Assembly: GCA_017466365.1 (NCBI GenBank)
Contig: JAFTUG010000016.1
Location: forward strand, 1-64,000
Reading direction: 5' to 3'
Source of the DNA: Clostridia bacterium
GTDB taxonomy: Bacteria > Bacillota > Clostridia > Oscillospirales > Acutalibacteraceae
Length of the DNA: 64,000 nt
Shown here one piece after another: positions 41,905-51,153 of the stretch. The translations under genes and the position numbers were made by a program. Numbering within the stretch: the first letter of the stretch is position 1; every line of letters starts with the position of its first letter. Under the pieces are notes generated by a model. The model had not been told where the DNA came from. It worked only from the letters and a program-made list of their open reading frames with translations, and searched no databases.

Positions 41905-44900
41905 TTATTTAACCTTAACTTTGTAGCACTTGATTTCAAAGGGCTTGATTTCAAAGCTCATGGTCTTGCCGTCTGCGATATCAGCCGCAACATCTTCTCT
42001 TTCAAGAAGGTTACATTCGGTAACGCCTGCGATTTCAGCGAAGAAATCAACCTTAACAGCTGCTCTTCTGCCTGCCTTTTCAACAAAACGGACAATGTAA
42101 GCATCTTCATCTTCGCACTTCTTGACTGCTTCAAGAGTAACGTTCTTTCCGTCAACGGAGATGAATGAACCGCAGTCAGCACCCTTTGCGTCCTCTGAAA
42201 GCTCAACGGGAAGCATAGGATTATTGAGTTCAAGACCTCTTACAAGAGTCTCTGCATCCTTCCAGCTTCCTGCATGGGGATAGAGAGAATATGTGAAGTA
42301 GTGGTCGCCTCTGTCTGATTTGGGGTCAGGATTCATGGGAGCCTTGAGAAGAGTAATAATCATTCTCTGCTCGTTTACTTCATAGCCGTACTTGCAGTCA
42401 TTGAGAATTGAAAGACCGTAGTCATCCTCGGACATATCGATGAAGTTATGAGCCGAAACTTCAAACTTTGCCTTGTCATAGGGATTATGACGGTAGTTTG
42501 AGCTTTCAATAGTTGCATAAGCGATATCTCTTGTGAATTTCTGTGCCTTGATATCAACGTCGAAGCCAACCTTGAGGAGCTTCTCCTGCTCATGCCAGCT
42601 GATGAATGTATCAAAATCAATTCTGTCAAGCTCATTATAGAGAATGATATTCTGCTTGAGAGTTGATTTCATTATGTTCTTTGCGATTGTTACGCAGGTG
42701 AAAACATCGCCCGAAACAACGGATTCAACCTTGCCTGCCTCGGTTTCAAATTCACGGTCTGTGTAAGTTGCAACGATATCCCATGCATCGTATTTGCCGG
42801 GAAGGTCCTCATAAATGCGGAATACGTTACCCTTGCCTTCAAGAACTTCTCTGTTATTCTTCTTGTCGAAGATTGAAACAAGCTCTGCTGCTGCATCAAA
42901 CTTAAGGCTGAAGTTTGCGTTTTCAATGTCTGCGCTTTCGACTGCCTTTGCTTCTGCAACTGCAGCATCCTTTGTGTAATATACTTTATAGCCTACTGCG
43001 GGAACATCCTTTGCAACGAAAACAAGAACCTTTGTGCCGTCAAGCTTTGTGTATGCCTGAACGGGAACCTTGTTGCCGTCTGCATCAAAGATTTCAACAT
43101 CCTTATAGGGAAGCTCAACCTTTGAGGTTGCGGGAGTGCCGAGTGAATTGAAGAGTGCGAAGGGCTTACCGTATTTTGCGCCTGCGCCGATGTTGCCTGC
43201 GATAGCGTTGAGAGCGCCGTCACGTACTTCTTCACCGATTGCGATGATATCCTTATAGATATTGCAAAGGTCGCCGAATACCTCGGTGATATGTGAGCCG
43301 GGAAGTGAATCGTGGAACTGGTTTGTGAGAATCATCTGCCAGCCTTCGTTGAGCTTTTCAAGAGGATACTCATAGCCGTACTTCATAGCGATTGATGCGA
43401 AGATTTCTGCCTGACGGTAGAGATTTTCACTGTATCTGTTGAGCTTCTTGAGGAGAGCCTTTGTGGTATGAACGCCTCTGTGCTCTTCAAGATAGAGCTC
43501 GTCTTTCCATGTGGGGATGTTTGTATCGGTTGCGTTAGCCTTCATTCTTGCAAGTGAATCTTCAATCTTGCTGGGCTTTGTTTCGGGAAGACCGGGGAAG
43601 CTCTTATAACGCTTTGCATATTCGAGCATTTCGGTGTCAACACCGCCGCCGCCGTCGCCCCAGCCGTAGCAGTACATGGATTCGCCGATTGTTGCCTTGT
43701 CTGTGTACTTCTTCCAGTTCATCTTGAGGGAGTCTGCCTCAACAGTACCGATGAAGTGAGTGGGAGGAACGATTGAGAATACCTTTGAGCCGTCGGGACC
43801 TTCCCACCAGAAGGTGCTGTACTGCCAGGGGTTGGTATCGTTCCAGATACCCATCTTATGAGTTACGAAATACTCAACGCCTGCCTTCTTGAGAATCTGA
43901 GGCATAGCATAACCGTTGCCGAATACGTCGGGTACCCAGCAGGTTTTGGGAGTGATGCCGAATGTCTTTTCAGCGTATCTTACGCCGTGAAGAAGCTGAC
44001 GGACAAAGGATTCGCCCGAAACGAGGTTACAGTCGGGTTCAACCCACATTGCGCCGATATATTCCCATCTGCCTTCTTCGATGCGCTTCTTGACCTGATT
44101 GAAGAGATTGGGATATCTCTTTTCCATTTCGATATATGTGGGAGCTGTGCTCTGTGAGAAGATGAAGTCGGGATACTGCTCCATAAGACGAAGCATTGTT
44201 GCATGAGTTCTGCCGAGCTTACGGACATATTCTTTGTATGCCCACATGAAAACGATATCAAGGTGGGAGTTACCTACGAGTGAAAGCATGCCTTCGGTCT
44301 TGTAGTTGGGGTTGTTATATACTCTTTCCTTAAGAACCTTCTGTGCTTCAAGAAGACCTGCCTTGAATTCGTCGCCGTCAACGTCAAAGTTAACGTGAGT
44401 GAAAGCTTCCTTGAGAGCCGAACGGATAAGCTCTGCAAGACCTGTGTCAAGAACAGGCATGAAGAGAGCATTGAAAACAGCCTTGAAATCCCAGTAAACT
44501 TCTTCGATTACGGGGTCAACAACGCCGATGAATGAGCATGAAAGAGTCTTTACTGTTGATTCGTTTGAGTGCCATACATAGTATGATTCGATATCAACAT
44601 CGTAATGCTTGCCTGCTTCTGCTTCGTTTGAAAGAAGCACGCTGTTACGGAAGGGGTCAAGACCCTGATAGGGCTCGCCGTTGAGTGAAAGAAGGGAGTC
44701 ACCGCCGAAATAAACGTTGAGAGTAACCTTCTTGCCTGCGAATCTTTCAGGCATATCAAAGGAGTTCTTGAAGAATGCGCTCCATCCGTTGTTACCCCAC
44801 TTATCGCCTACGTTGAGTTCCTTCCATTCATCATAAAGATATTCGTAATCGCCGATTTCCTTGTAGATGCATTCCTTCATCTTCCATGCGGGGAGGGATT

Positions 44901-45069
44901 CGATATCGGTATAAATTCTCTTTTTGAGAGTTTTGAGCTTAACGTTTACAACATCGTCAAACGAAAAGATACCTCTCTGCTTGCCTTTGGTAGCGTCGCG
45001 CCAGTCGTCAACATGAGCATCCATTGCGTCGAGAGCTGCGACAGCGTCGAAATTTTTGATTTCTGCCAA
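41905..45069 (-). CDS. alpha-mannosidase, glycoside hydrolase family 38
   Basis: GH38 alpha-mannosidase of 1054 residues, class II-like, cytosolic (no signal peptide). The catalytic zinc site and nucleophile are visible: GNSHLDIVFMW (H and D), WVEPDCNLVSGESFVRQL (Asp nucleophile), CWVPDVFGNGYAMPQ, and HDSLPGSHITEV. N-terminal jelly-roll and C-terminal beta domains complete the family layout. It removes terminal alpha-mannose from imported glycans. TTG start with AAAGGA upstream. Its promoter (45314-45342) lies beyond a hairpin-rich element that therefore forms its about 240-base leader. Confidence 0.93.
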   Translation of the reverse strand: MAEIKNFDAVAALDAMDAHVDDWRDATKGKQRGIFSFDDVVNVKLKTLKKRIYTDIESLPAWKMKECIYKEIGDYEYLYDEWKELNVGDKWGNNGWSAFFKNSFDMPERFAGKKVTLNVYFGGDSLLSLNGEPYQGLDPFRNSVLLSNEAEAGKHYDVDIESYYVWHSNESTVKTLSCSFIGVVDPVIEEVYWDFKAVFNALFMPVLDTGLAELIRSALKEAFTHVNFDVDGDEFKAGLLEAQKVLKERVYNNPNYKTEGMLSLVGNSHLDIVFMWAYKEYVRKLGRTHATMLRLMEQYPDFIFSQSTAPTYIEMEKRYPNLFNQVKKRIEEGRWEYIGAMWVEPDCNLVSGESFVRQLLHGVRYAEKTFGITPKTCWVPDVFGNGYAMPQILKKAGVEYFVTHKMGIWNDTNPWQYSTFWWEGPDGSKVFSIVPPTHFIGTVEADSLKMNWKKYTDKATIGESMYCYGWGDGGGGVDTEMLEYAKRYKSFPGLPETKPSKIEDSLARMKANATDTNIPTWKDELYLEEHRGVHTTKALLKKLNRYSENLYRQAEIFASIAMKYGYEYPLEKLNEGWQMILTNQFHDSLPGSHITEVFGDLCNIYKDIIAIGEEVRDGALNAIAGNIGAGAKYGKPFALFNSLGTPATSKVELPYKDVEIFDADGNKVPVQAYTKLDGTKVLVFVAKDVPAVGYKVYYTKDAAVAEAKAVESADIENANFSLKFDAAAELVSIFDKKNNREVLEGKGNVFRIYEDLPGKYDAWDIVATYTDREFETEAGKVESVVSGDVFTCVTIAKNIMKSTLKQNIILYNELDRIDFDTFISWHEQEKLLKVGFDVDIKAQKFTRDIAYATIESSNYRHNPYDKAKFEVSAHNFIDMSEDDYGLSILNDCKYGYEVNEQRMIITLLKAPMNPDPKSDRGDHYFTYSLYPHAGSWKDAETLVRGLELNNPMLPVELSEDAKGADCGSFISVDGKNVTLEAVKKCEDEDAYIVRFVEKAGRRAAVKVDFFAEIAGVTECNLLEREDVAADIADGKTMSFEIKPFEIKCYKVKVK

Positions 45070-45112
45070 CTTGCATCGTCCTTTCTATCATACATTAAAA
45101 ATAAAATTAATT

Positions 45113-45300
45113 AAAATGAATTGCCTTACGGCATGAATTGATTACATCATGAATTGCAATTTAAATTGCATGATTTGCACTCCGTGCATTAAGGACAGGC
45201 TCTGCCTGTGACCGATTTGAATTAAATGTAAAAGCAATTCAAATCATGGAGTAAAGCGAGAAATCATGACAATTTATTGTCAATTCATGGCGAAGCCAAT
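45113..45300. repeat. hairpin-array element (MITE-like) in the mannosidase leader
   Basis: Seven short inverted repeats in 180 bases: 45122-45133, 45155-45170, 45176-45188, 45195-45209, 45214-45245 (10-bp arms), 45267-45282 and 45288-45298. The spacers repeat ATGAATTG and ATGATTT, and the two ends are imperfect inverted copies of each other. No open frame. It lies in the 368-base gap between the divergent mannosidase and HAD genes. It looks like a non-autonomous palindromic repeat of the genome; it is not similar to the repeat at 32135 and 53909. Confidence 0.65.
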
Positions 45301-45313
45301 TTATTCATAATAC

Positions 45314-45342
45314 AGTATATCACCAAATATTGCACATTTCAA
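45314..45342 (-). promoter_or_regulatory. sigma-A promoter of the GH38 gene
   Basis: Minus strand: -35 TTGAAA (45337-45342), 17-base spacer, -10 TATACT (45314-45319), about 245 bases before the start codon. Confidence 0.6.
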
Positions 45343-45375
45343 TACAAATAATTTTTAAAATATTTTATTTAATGA

Positions 45376-45404
45376 TTTACTTCTTTAAGTTAATGTGATA
45401 GAAT
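45376..45404 (+). promoter_or_regulatory. sigma-A promoter of the HAD-mannosidase operon
   Basis: -35 TTTACT (45376-45381), 17-base spacer, -10 TAGAAT (45399-45404), 33 bases before the ATG at 45438. Confidence 0.6.
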
Positions 45405-45437
45405 AAGCTGAAAATCTATGTTTGAAAGGAAATAACC

Positions 45438-46433
45438 ATGCTTCTTGACAAAAAAATCATTATCCCCGACCTCGGACCTGTCGGACCCGAGAGCGGTTTT
45501 CATCTCCTTGAAACAACGGAAGACGGCAAGTTTGTAACCGGCAAAAACGGCGTTGACTGCATTGTTGCAACAGGCGATAAGAAGGTTGAGTTTGTTTCAT
45601 TCGGAACTCACACTCTTGCAGGCGTTAAATCCGCTATCGCTTACCCCGTTTATTATCCCGTTTATCCCGTTAAAACAGAATATCCCCTCAACGCTGTTCT
45701 TATGGATCTTGACGGCACAACTGTAAGAAGCGAGGATTTCTGGATCTGGATTATCCAGATGAGCACCGCAAGTATGCTCGGCAATCCCAAGTTTGAGCTT
45801 GAAGATGCCGACCTTCCCTTCGTTTCGGGTCACAGCGTTTCCGAGCATCTTCAGTATTGTATCGATAAATACTGCCCCGGTGAATCCCTCGAAAAGGCTC
45901 GTGACTTCTATTTTGAACATACTCACAGAGAAATGGAAGAAATCATGGCAGGCAGAGGTAAAGACGGCGCATTCACTCCCACAGAGGGCGTTAAGGATTT
46001 CCTTCTTGAGCTCAAGGATATGGGCGTTAAAATCGGTCTTGTTACTTCGGGTCTTTATGAAAAGGCATGGCCTGAAATCCTCTCCGCATTCCGTACCCTC
46101 GGAATGGGCGATCCCAAGGATTTCTACGATGCAATCATTTCCGCAGGTTTCCCCCTTCGCAAGGGCAGTGTAGGCACTCTCGGCGAGCTTTCGCCCAAGC
46201 CCCATCCCTGGCTTTACTCCGAAACTTCAATCGTAGGTCTCGGCGAAGCTTTTGCTGACAGAAACAGAGTTGTCGGCATTGAGGACAGCGGCGCAGGTGC
46301 ATGCTCGGTTCGCCTTGCAGGCTACACAACAATCGGTATCGCAGGCGGTAACATCGAATCAAGCGGCACAAAGGCTGTTTGCTCGCATTTCTGCAACAAC
46401 TTTGCCGAAATTATGAAAATAATCAAAGGATAA
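45438..46433 (+). CDS. HAD-superfamily phosphatase with an N-terminal extension
   Basis: A 331-residue HAD-IA protein. Residues about 85-331 contain NAVLMDLDGTTVRSEDF (Asp nucleophile and acid), VTSGLYEKAW (motif II), KPHPWLYS (Lys) and VVGIEDSGAGACSVRLAG (motif IV). Residues 1-80 are an extra beta-rich segment (GFHLLETTEDGKFVTGKNG) of no family I know. It is followed after 12 bases by the second GH38 gene, so a role in dephosphorylating a mannose-derived sugar phosphate is plausible, though unproven. Confidence 0.82.
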   Translation: MLLDKKIIIPDLGPVGPESGFHLLETTEDGKFVTGKNGVDCIVATGDKKVEFVSFGTHTLAGVKSAIAYPVYYPVYPVKTEYPLNAVLMDLDGTTVRSEDFWIWIIQMSTASMLGNPKFELEDADLPFVSGHSVSEHLQYCIDKYCPGESLEKARDFYFEHTHREMEEIMAGRGKDGAFTPTEGVKDFLLELKDMGVKIGLVTSGLYEKAWPEILSAFRTLGMGDPKDFYDAIISAGFPLRKGSVGTLGELSPKPHPWLYSETSIVGLGEAFADRNRVVGIEDSGAGACSVRLAGYTTIGIAGGNIESSGTKAVCSHFCNNFAEIMKIIKG

Positions 46434-46445
46434 GGAGATAAAGAT

Positions 46446-49298
46446 ATGGATAACAACAAGCTTCAGTGTCATTTTATATCTAACACTCACTGGGACAGAG
46501 AATGGCGTTTCTCCGCACGCAGAACACAGCATATGCTCGGCTACATGGTAGACATGCTTCTCGATATTCTCGACAAGAATCCCGACTATAAGCATTTCCA
46601 TTTTGACTCGCAGACAATGCCCATTCAGGATTACCTTGAAGTATATCCCGAAAAGAAAGAAAAGCTTAAGAAATATATCTCCGAGGGCAGAATTGCCGTC
46701 GGTCCCTGGTTCTGCCTTCCCGATGAATTCACAGTCGGCAGTGAGGCACTCGTCCGTAACCTTCTTCTCGGTCATAAGCAGGCAAAGGAAATGGGCGGTG
46801 TAAGCAAAACAGGTTATTCACCCTTCGGCTGGGGTCAGATTTCACAGCTTCCGCAGCTTTATTCGGGATTCGGCATAAACTTCGCTTCTTTCTACAGAGG
46901 TATTAACACATACAAGGCACCCCGTTCGGAATTCTTCTGGGAAAGCCCAGACGGTTCAAGAATCTGGGCATCACGTCTCGGCAAGAGACCCCGTTACAAC
47001 ATCTGGTATGTTGTTCAGAGACCCGTTTATTTTAACCAGACAAACGAAAACAACCGTGACATGGTATGGAATGATAACAACGGCGTTTTCAAGCTCATCG
47101 ACCGTGATTGGAAGCTCGACTATCAGTACACCCATCCGTTCTATGAGTACCATAAAGAAAATATTCAGGCAAGAGCAGAGCAGGCTGTTAAAGAACAGGA
47201 TAACGACTGGACAACAAGCCACCGTTTCTGGTCCGCAGGCCATGATTCATCCTGCCCCGATGCAAGAGAAGTTCAGCTTATAAAGGATCTCAACGATGCA
47301 CTTCCCGATGCAGATGTTTTCCACAGCACTCTCAGAGAAATGGAACAGAGCATCATTGATAACTTCGACCCCAATTCACCCGTTCTCAAGGGCGAAATGC
47401 GCGACCCCTATACCAAGGGCAGCGTAAGCATTCTCTGCGGTTGGATTCTTTCCGCAAGAACATATATCAAGCAGGAAAACTTCGACACCGAAAGAAGACT
47501 CATAAACTACGCCGAGCCTTTCGCAGTTTTCGCATCACTTTCGGGCGCACCCTATCCTCAAAATTTCATTGACCTTTCATATAACTATCTTCTTCAGAAC
47601 CACGGCCATGACAGCATCGGTTCATGCGGCAGAGACGTTGTTTATGAAGATGTTATGTCACGCTACAGACAGTCAAGAGAGCTTTCAAGCTGCATTTTTG
47701 AGCGTGCATTCATGGATATCGCAGGCGATATCGACCTCAAGTCATTCAGCCGTGACGATGCTGCGGTTGTAGTATTCAACCCTGCACCCTTCAAGAGAAG
47801 CGAAACAGTAAATCTCCGCGTTGAAATTCCCGCAGAATGGAAGGCAGATTCATTCGAGCTTCTTGACGAAGAAGGCAATGCAATCAAGTATCAGGTTATT
47901 TCCACAAACAAGAATAACGCTCAGATTATTCAGAATCCCAACGATACCGCGAACGTTCTTCACACAGAGCAGTATCTCATTTCTGCTTATGTTTCCGATA
48001 TCCCCGCCATGGGTTATAAGACATATAAGCTTCGTCCTCTCTATAATGTAAGAGCAACAACTCCCGTTACTCTTCTTATGACAAATCAGGCTATGGAGAA
48101 CGAATATCTTCGCGTTACCTTCAACAGCAACGGTACTTATAATGTTGTTGACAAGGAAACAGGCAAGGTTTACGAAAACCTCGGCTACTTCAAAGACGGC
48201 GGCGAAATCGGCAATCCCTGGGAACACTTTGTGCCCGAATTCAACGAGATTTTCACAACTCTCAATGAAAAGGCAACAATCACCCTCCTTCGTGACGGCG
48301 AATTTGAAACCGCATATAAGATTTCAATGCGCTGGATGCTTCCCGAAAAGCGTTCCGCAGACGAAAAATCAAGAAGTGAACACAAGCTTCCCGTTGATAT
48401 CGACAGCGTTGTTACTCTCCGCAAGGGTGCAAGATTCGTTGAAATCGAAACAACAATCAACAACCGCTGCGAAGACCACTATCTCCAGGTTGGTTTCCCG
48501 ACCAACATCAAATCGGAATTCTCATATGCACAGGGTCAGTTCGACGTTCTCAAGCGTCCCATTGCAAAGCCCGATTACTCACTCTATGACGAAATTCCCA
48601 TGACAGAGCATCCCATGAACTCATTCGTTGACCTCACAGACGGCAAGGTCGGCGCAGCTCTTCTCAACACAGGTCTTAAGGCATACGAAGCTGCAGATGA
48701 TGAGTGCAACACTCTCTATCTTTCGCTCATTCGTGCATATCCTCTGCGCATCTGCGTAACTGCTGATATGCAGAACTACAGCGACTGGGATAAGGGTTCA
48801 CAGTGCATCGGCGTTAACACATTCCGCTATGCATTCATGCCTCATAAGGGCGACTGGGAAGAGGGCAATGTATGGCAGGAGAGCGAACGCTTCAACCTCT
48901 ATCTCACAGCAGGTCAGCTTGCTCCCACAGCTCACGGCAAGAATCCTCTTACTCATTCCTTCATTGAGCTTAAGGATGAAAACCTCAACATCAGCGCAAT
49001 CAAGAAGAGTGAAGACGGCGAAGGCTATGTTATCCGTCTCTTCAATCCCTCGGATAAGACAATCAAGAACTCAATCCGTCTCAACGGCGGCATTGCACCC
49101 ATCGAAAAGGTACAGTCACCCGTTGAAAGACAGGTTGCTGAATTCGAGCTTCCCGCATATTCGGGCAAGAAGTGGAGCGAGGTTAAGCTCGTAACTCTTG
49201 AAGAGCTTGACAGCGCACCCCTTACAATGGATGCTGACGGCTTCGTTGATTTTGAAATCACGGGTAAGAAGATTCTTACAATTAAGTTCATAGGATAA
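46446..49298 (+). CDS. alpha-mannosidase / mannosylglycerate hydrolase-like GH38
   Basis: A second GH38 enzyme, 950 residues, only distantly similar to the one at 41905 and closer to the MngB type. N-terminal zinc motif ISNTHWDREWRFSARR, then FDSQTMPIQDYL, VGPWFCLPDEFTVGSEALVRN (split: VGPWFCLPDEF, TVGSEALVRN; Asp nucleophile), and YNYLLQNHGHDSIGSCGRD. No signal peptide, so it acts on imported oligosaccharides. In one operon with the HAD gene and terminated at 49307-49346. Confidence 0.92.
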   Translation: MDNNKLQCHFISNTHWDREWRFSARRTQHMLGYMVDMLLDILDKNPDYKHFHFDSQTMPIQDYLEVYPEKKEKLKKYISEGRIAVGPWFCLPDEFTVGSEALVRNLLLGHKQAKEMGGVSKTGYSPFGWGQISQLPQLYSGFGINFASFYRGINTYKAPRSEFFWESPDGSRIWASRLGKRPRYNIWYVVQRPVYFNQTNENNRDMVWNDNNGVFKLIDRDWKLDYQYTHPFYEYHKENIQARAEQAVKEQDNDWTTSHRFWSAGHDSSCPDAREVQLIKDLNDALPDADVFHSTLREMEQSIIDNFDPNSPVLKGEMRDPYTKGSVSILCGWILSARTYIKQENFDTERRLINYAEPFAVFASLSGAPYPQNFIDLSYNYLLQNHGHDSIGSCGRDVVYEDVMSRYRQSRELSSCIFERAFMDIAGDIDLKSFSRDDAAVVVFNPAPFKRSETVNLRVEIPAEWKADSFELLDEEGNAIKYQVISTNKNNAQIIQNPNDTANVLHTEQYLISAYVSDIPAMGYKTYKLRPLYNVRATTPVTLLMTNQAMENEYLRVTFNSNGTYNVVDKETGKVYENLGYFKDGGEIGNPWEHFVPEFNEIFTTLNEKATITLLRDGEFETAYKISMRWMLPEKRSADEKSRSEHKLPVDIDSVVTLRKGARFVEIETTINNRCEDHYLQVGFPTNIKSEFSYAQGQFDVLKRPIAKPDYSLYDEIPMTEHPMNSFVDLTDGKVGAALLNTGLKAYEAADDECNTLYLSLIRAYPLRICVTADMQNYSDWDKGSQCIGVNTFRYAFMPHKGDWEEGNVWQESERFNLYLTAGQLAPTAHGKNPLTHSFIELKDENLNISAIKKSEDGEGYVIRLFNPSDKTIKNSIRLNGGIAPIEKVQSPVERQVAEFELPAYSGKKWSEVKLVTLEELDSAPLTMDADGFVDFEITGKKILTIKFIG

Positions 49299-49306
49299 TT
49301 AATGAC

Positions 49307-49346
49307 ACCCCCGCAGAAGATGTGATTTACACATTTCTGCGGGGGT
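49307..49346. terminator. bidirectional terminator
   Basis: 12-bp GC-rich stem (49307-49318 with 49335-49346) with an extended AT loop that can pair further, between convergent GH38 and TVP38 genes. Confidence 0.8.
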
Positions 49347-49350
49347 TAAA

Positions 49351-50052
49351 TTATTTTGCATTTTTAGTTTTCTCAATAAGCTTTTTCGTAATAAGGCTTG
49401 CGATGAGCATAAAAACAATTATAACCGCAACGGGAATTGCTGCAACCCACGGCTTTTCACCGACGTTTTTGAGCGTTATTCCGAAAAGTGTATAAGCAAT
49501 AACAAGCGGAAGGTTCCCGAGATTTGCGCCGACGGTGTAATTCTTAACCGAAATTCCCATTGCACCGAAAAGAAGGCTCGATAAATCGCCCGGCATAATG
49601 CCCGAAAGCTTTATTGCAAAGGTCATCTGCATTTCGTTTGCGCCTGCGAAATCGTCAATTTTCTTTATCGCCTTGAATTTGCCTTTTAGCGTTTCAACCA
49701 TGCCTGTACCCGTGAATCTGCCAAGAAAATAGGGAACAAAAAGGCTGAAAAAAACAGATACAACATTAACAAGCAAGGCGACCCAAAAATTCGGCATTAT
49801 GTATCCGCATATCGAAAAAATAACGGCAGGCGGAAACACAAGAGCAAAGGATTTCACAACCGAAAAAAGTATGATTCCGAAAGCGATTGCTGCAGTGCCG
49901 CCCGTGATTTTCTGACTTAACTCGGGAATATTTGAAACCTTGATATCGTATTTTTGAACCAGAACAATGCAAAGAATAACCATTGCCAGCATAAAAATTC
50001 CTGCCGCTATCTGCAAAGCCTTAATAAGCCTTCCGTAATTCTTGTCAGCCAT
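49351..50052 (-). CDS. TVP38/TMEM64-family (DedA-like) membrane protein
   Basis: Integral membrane protein of 233 residues with about six hydrophobic segments, of the SNARE-associated / VTT-domain family. The family core is visible: VFPPAVIFSICGYIMPNFW, FFSLFVPYFLGRFTG, and the reentrant Gly/Pro motif IKLSGIMPGDLSSLLFGAMG (the P-G-D-L-S stretch). DedA/TVP38 proteins are thought to move lipids across membranes. The ATG at 50052 follows AAGAGG; the frame runs 10 codons further upstream without a ribosome site. Confidence 0.87.
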   Translation of the reverse strand: MADKNYGRLIKALQIAAGIFMLAMVILCIVLVQKYDIKVSNIPELSQKITGGTAAIAFGIILFSVVKSFALVFPPAVIFSICGYIMPNFWVALLVNVVSVFFSLFVPYFLGRFTGTGMVETLKGKFKAIKKIDDFAGANEMQMTFAIKLSGIMPGDLSSLLFGAMGISVKNYTVGANLGNLPLVIAYTLFGITLKNVGEKPWVAAIPVAVIIVFMLIASLITKKLIEKTKNAK

Positions 50053-50158
50053 AATAAACCTCTTTTCGTGTGTCATGTGCAAATTATAATTTATATCGGC
50101 ATGAAAATCAATGATTATATTAATTCTTTGGTGTATTTATTTTTTCGGTATTATGTGG

Positions 50159-50164
50159 TATAAT
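50159..50164 (+). promoter_or_regulatory. extended -10 promoter of the Cof-type phosphatase
   Basis: TGGTATAAT (TG one base before TATAAT) with a weak -35 TTTATT 17 bases upstream; the ATG at 50197 follows about 33 bases later. Confidence 0.5.
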
Positions 50165-50196
50165 CTGTCCGAGATAAAATGCAAGGGATGAGACAC

Positions 50197-50940
50197 ATGA
50201 AAATAATAGCAAGCGACTATGACGGAACTCTGAATCACGGCGGTATAGACGATAAAAAAAGAAATGCCATAAAGGAATGGCGCAAGGCAGGCAACCTTTT
50301 CGGGCTTGTAAGCGGCAGAGGCACGCCGGACCTGTTTTTAATATTGGAAAAGCATAAATTCGAGTGCGATTTTCTTCTTGCGTCAAACGGTGCGGTTATA
50401 TTAAAGCCCGACGGCACGGTTATGGCTGAATCCCGCTGTGACGGCAAATTTGCAAAGCCGCTTCTTGAGTTTATAATGAGTCTCGGATGTTATTGGGCAA
50501 GTGTTCACACTTCGTTTAAATGCGTTATTGATGAACGGGATGACGAGCGCTTTGAGGATGAATTCACCCTTGAAACCTTGCCCGAAATCCCGTATTTCAA
50601 CCAGATAAGCACAATTCTTCCCGATAACGATGAGGCTGCAAGAGTTACCGAAGAGATAAGAAAAAAATTCGGCGAATATCTCAACCCCTTGCAGAACGGA
50701 AGCTGCATAGATATCGTTTCTGCCGATATGAACAAGGCAAGAGGTCTTTATAGGCTGCTTGAACTTGTCGGCGGAAAATATGAAGATATGATAACCGTCG
50801 GCGACAACATAAACGATACCCACATGATAGCCGAATTCCGTTCGTATGCCATGAAAAATGCAGTGCAATCCATAAAGGATATAGCGGATTACGAAACCCC
50901 CGGCATAACCGAGCTTATCGAAAAAGAAATGAACGGATGA
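50197..50940 (+). CDS. Cof-type HAD phosphatase
   Basis: HAD-IIB (Cof-like) hydrolase of 247 residues. Motif I SDYDGTLNHGG, motif II LVSGRGTPDL (S-G-R), a large C2 cap, then MNKARGLYRLLEL and motif IV TVGDNINDTHMI. Such enzymes remove phosphate from sugar phosphates, nucleotides or coenzymes in the cytosol. The ATG at 50197 has AAGGGATGAG upstream and is preferred over ATG at 50179 and 50188. Confidence 0.88.
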   Translation: MKIIASDYDGTLNHGGIDDKKRNAIKEWRKAGNLFGLVSGRGTPDLFLILEKHKFECDFLLASNGAVILKPDGTVMAESRCDGKFAKPLLEFIMSLGCYWASVHTSFKCVIDERDDERFEDEFTLETLPEIPYFNQISTILPDNDEAARVTEEIRKKFGEYLNPLQNGSCIDIVSADMNKARGLYRLLELVGGKYEDMITVGDNINDTHMIAEFRSYAMKNAVQSIKDIADYETPGITELIEKEMNG

Positions 50941-51057
50941 TTGATATAACGGCATAAGCGGCATTTTGCGGAGCAATTAACTTAATTAAAAAGAATTCTG
51001 CTTTTGTTTATATAACCGAACAGGCAGGAAATATATTTATTAACTGAAATTTTTTTA

Positions 51058-51093
51058 AAACCACCTCGAATTTTGCGAAATTCGGGGTGGTTT
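51058..51093. terminator. strong hairpin, terminator-like
   Basis: 16-bp stem with one G-T pair (51058-51073 with 51078-51093) and TGCG loop, in the 213-base gap after the Cof-type gene; only a short T run follows. Confidence 0.7.
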
Positions 51094-51153
51094 CAGTGTT
51101 TATAGATTGAAGAGCTTTTTGATTTGAATTTTTTATAAAAAGGATGTTTAACA

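Noticed and set aside
45113-45300. Riboswitch in the GH38 leader
   Set aside because: The structure is a string of short unrelated hairpins with repeated spacers and no known aptamer core; a palindromic repeat element fits better.
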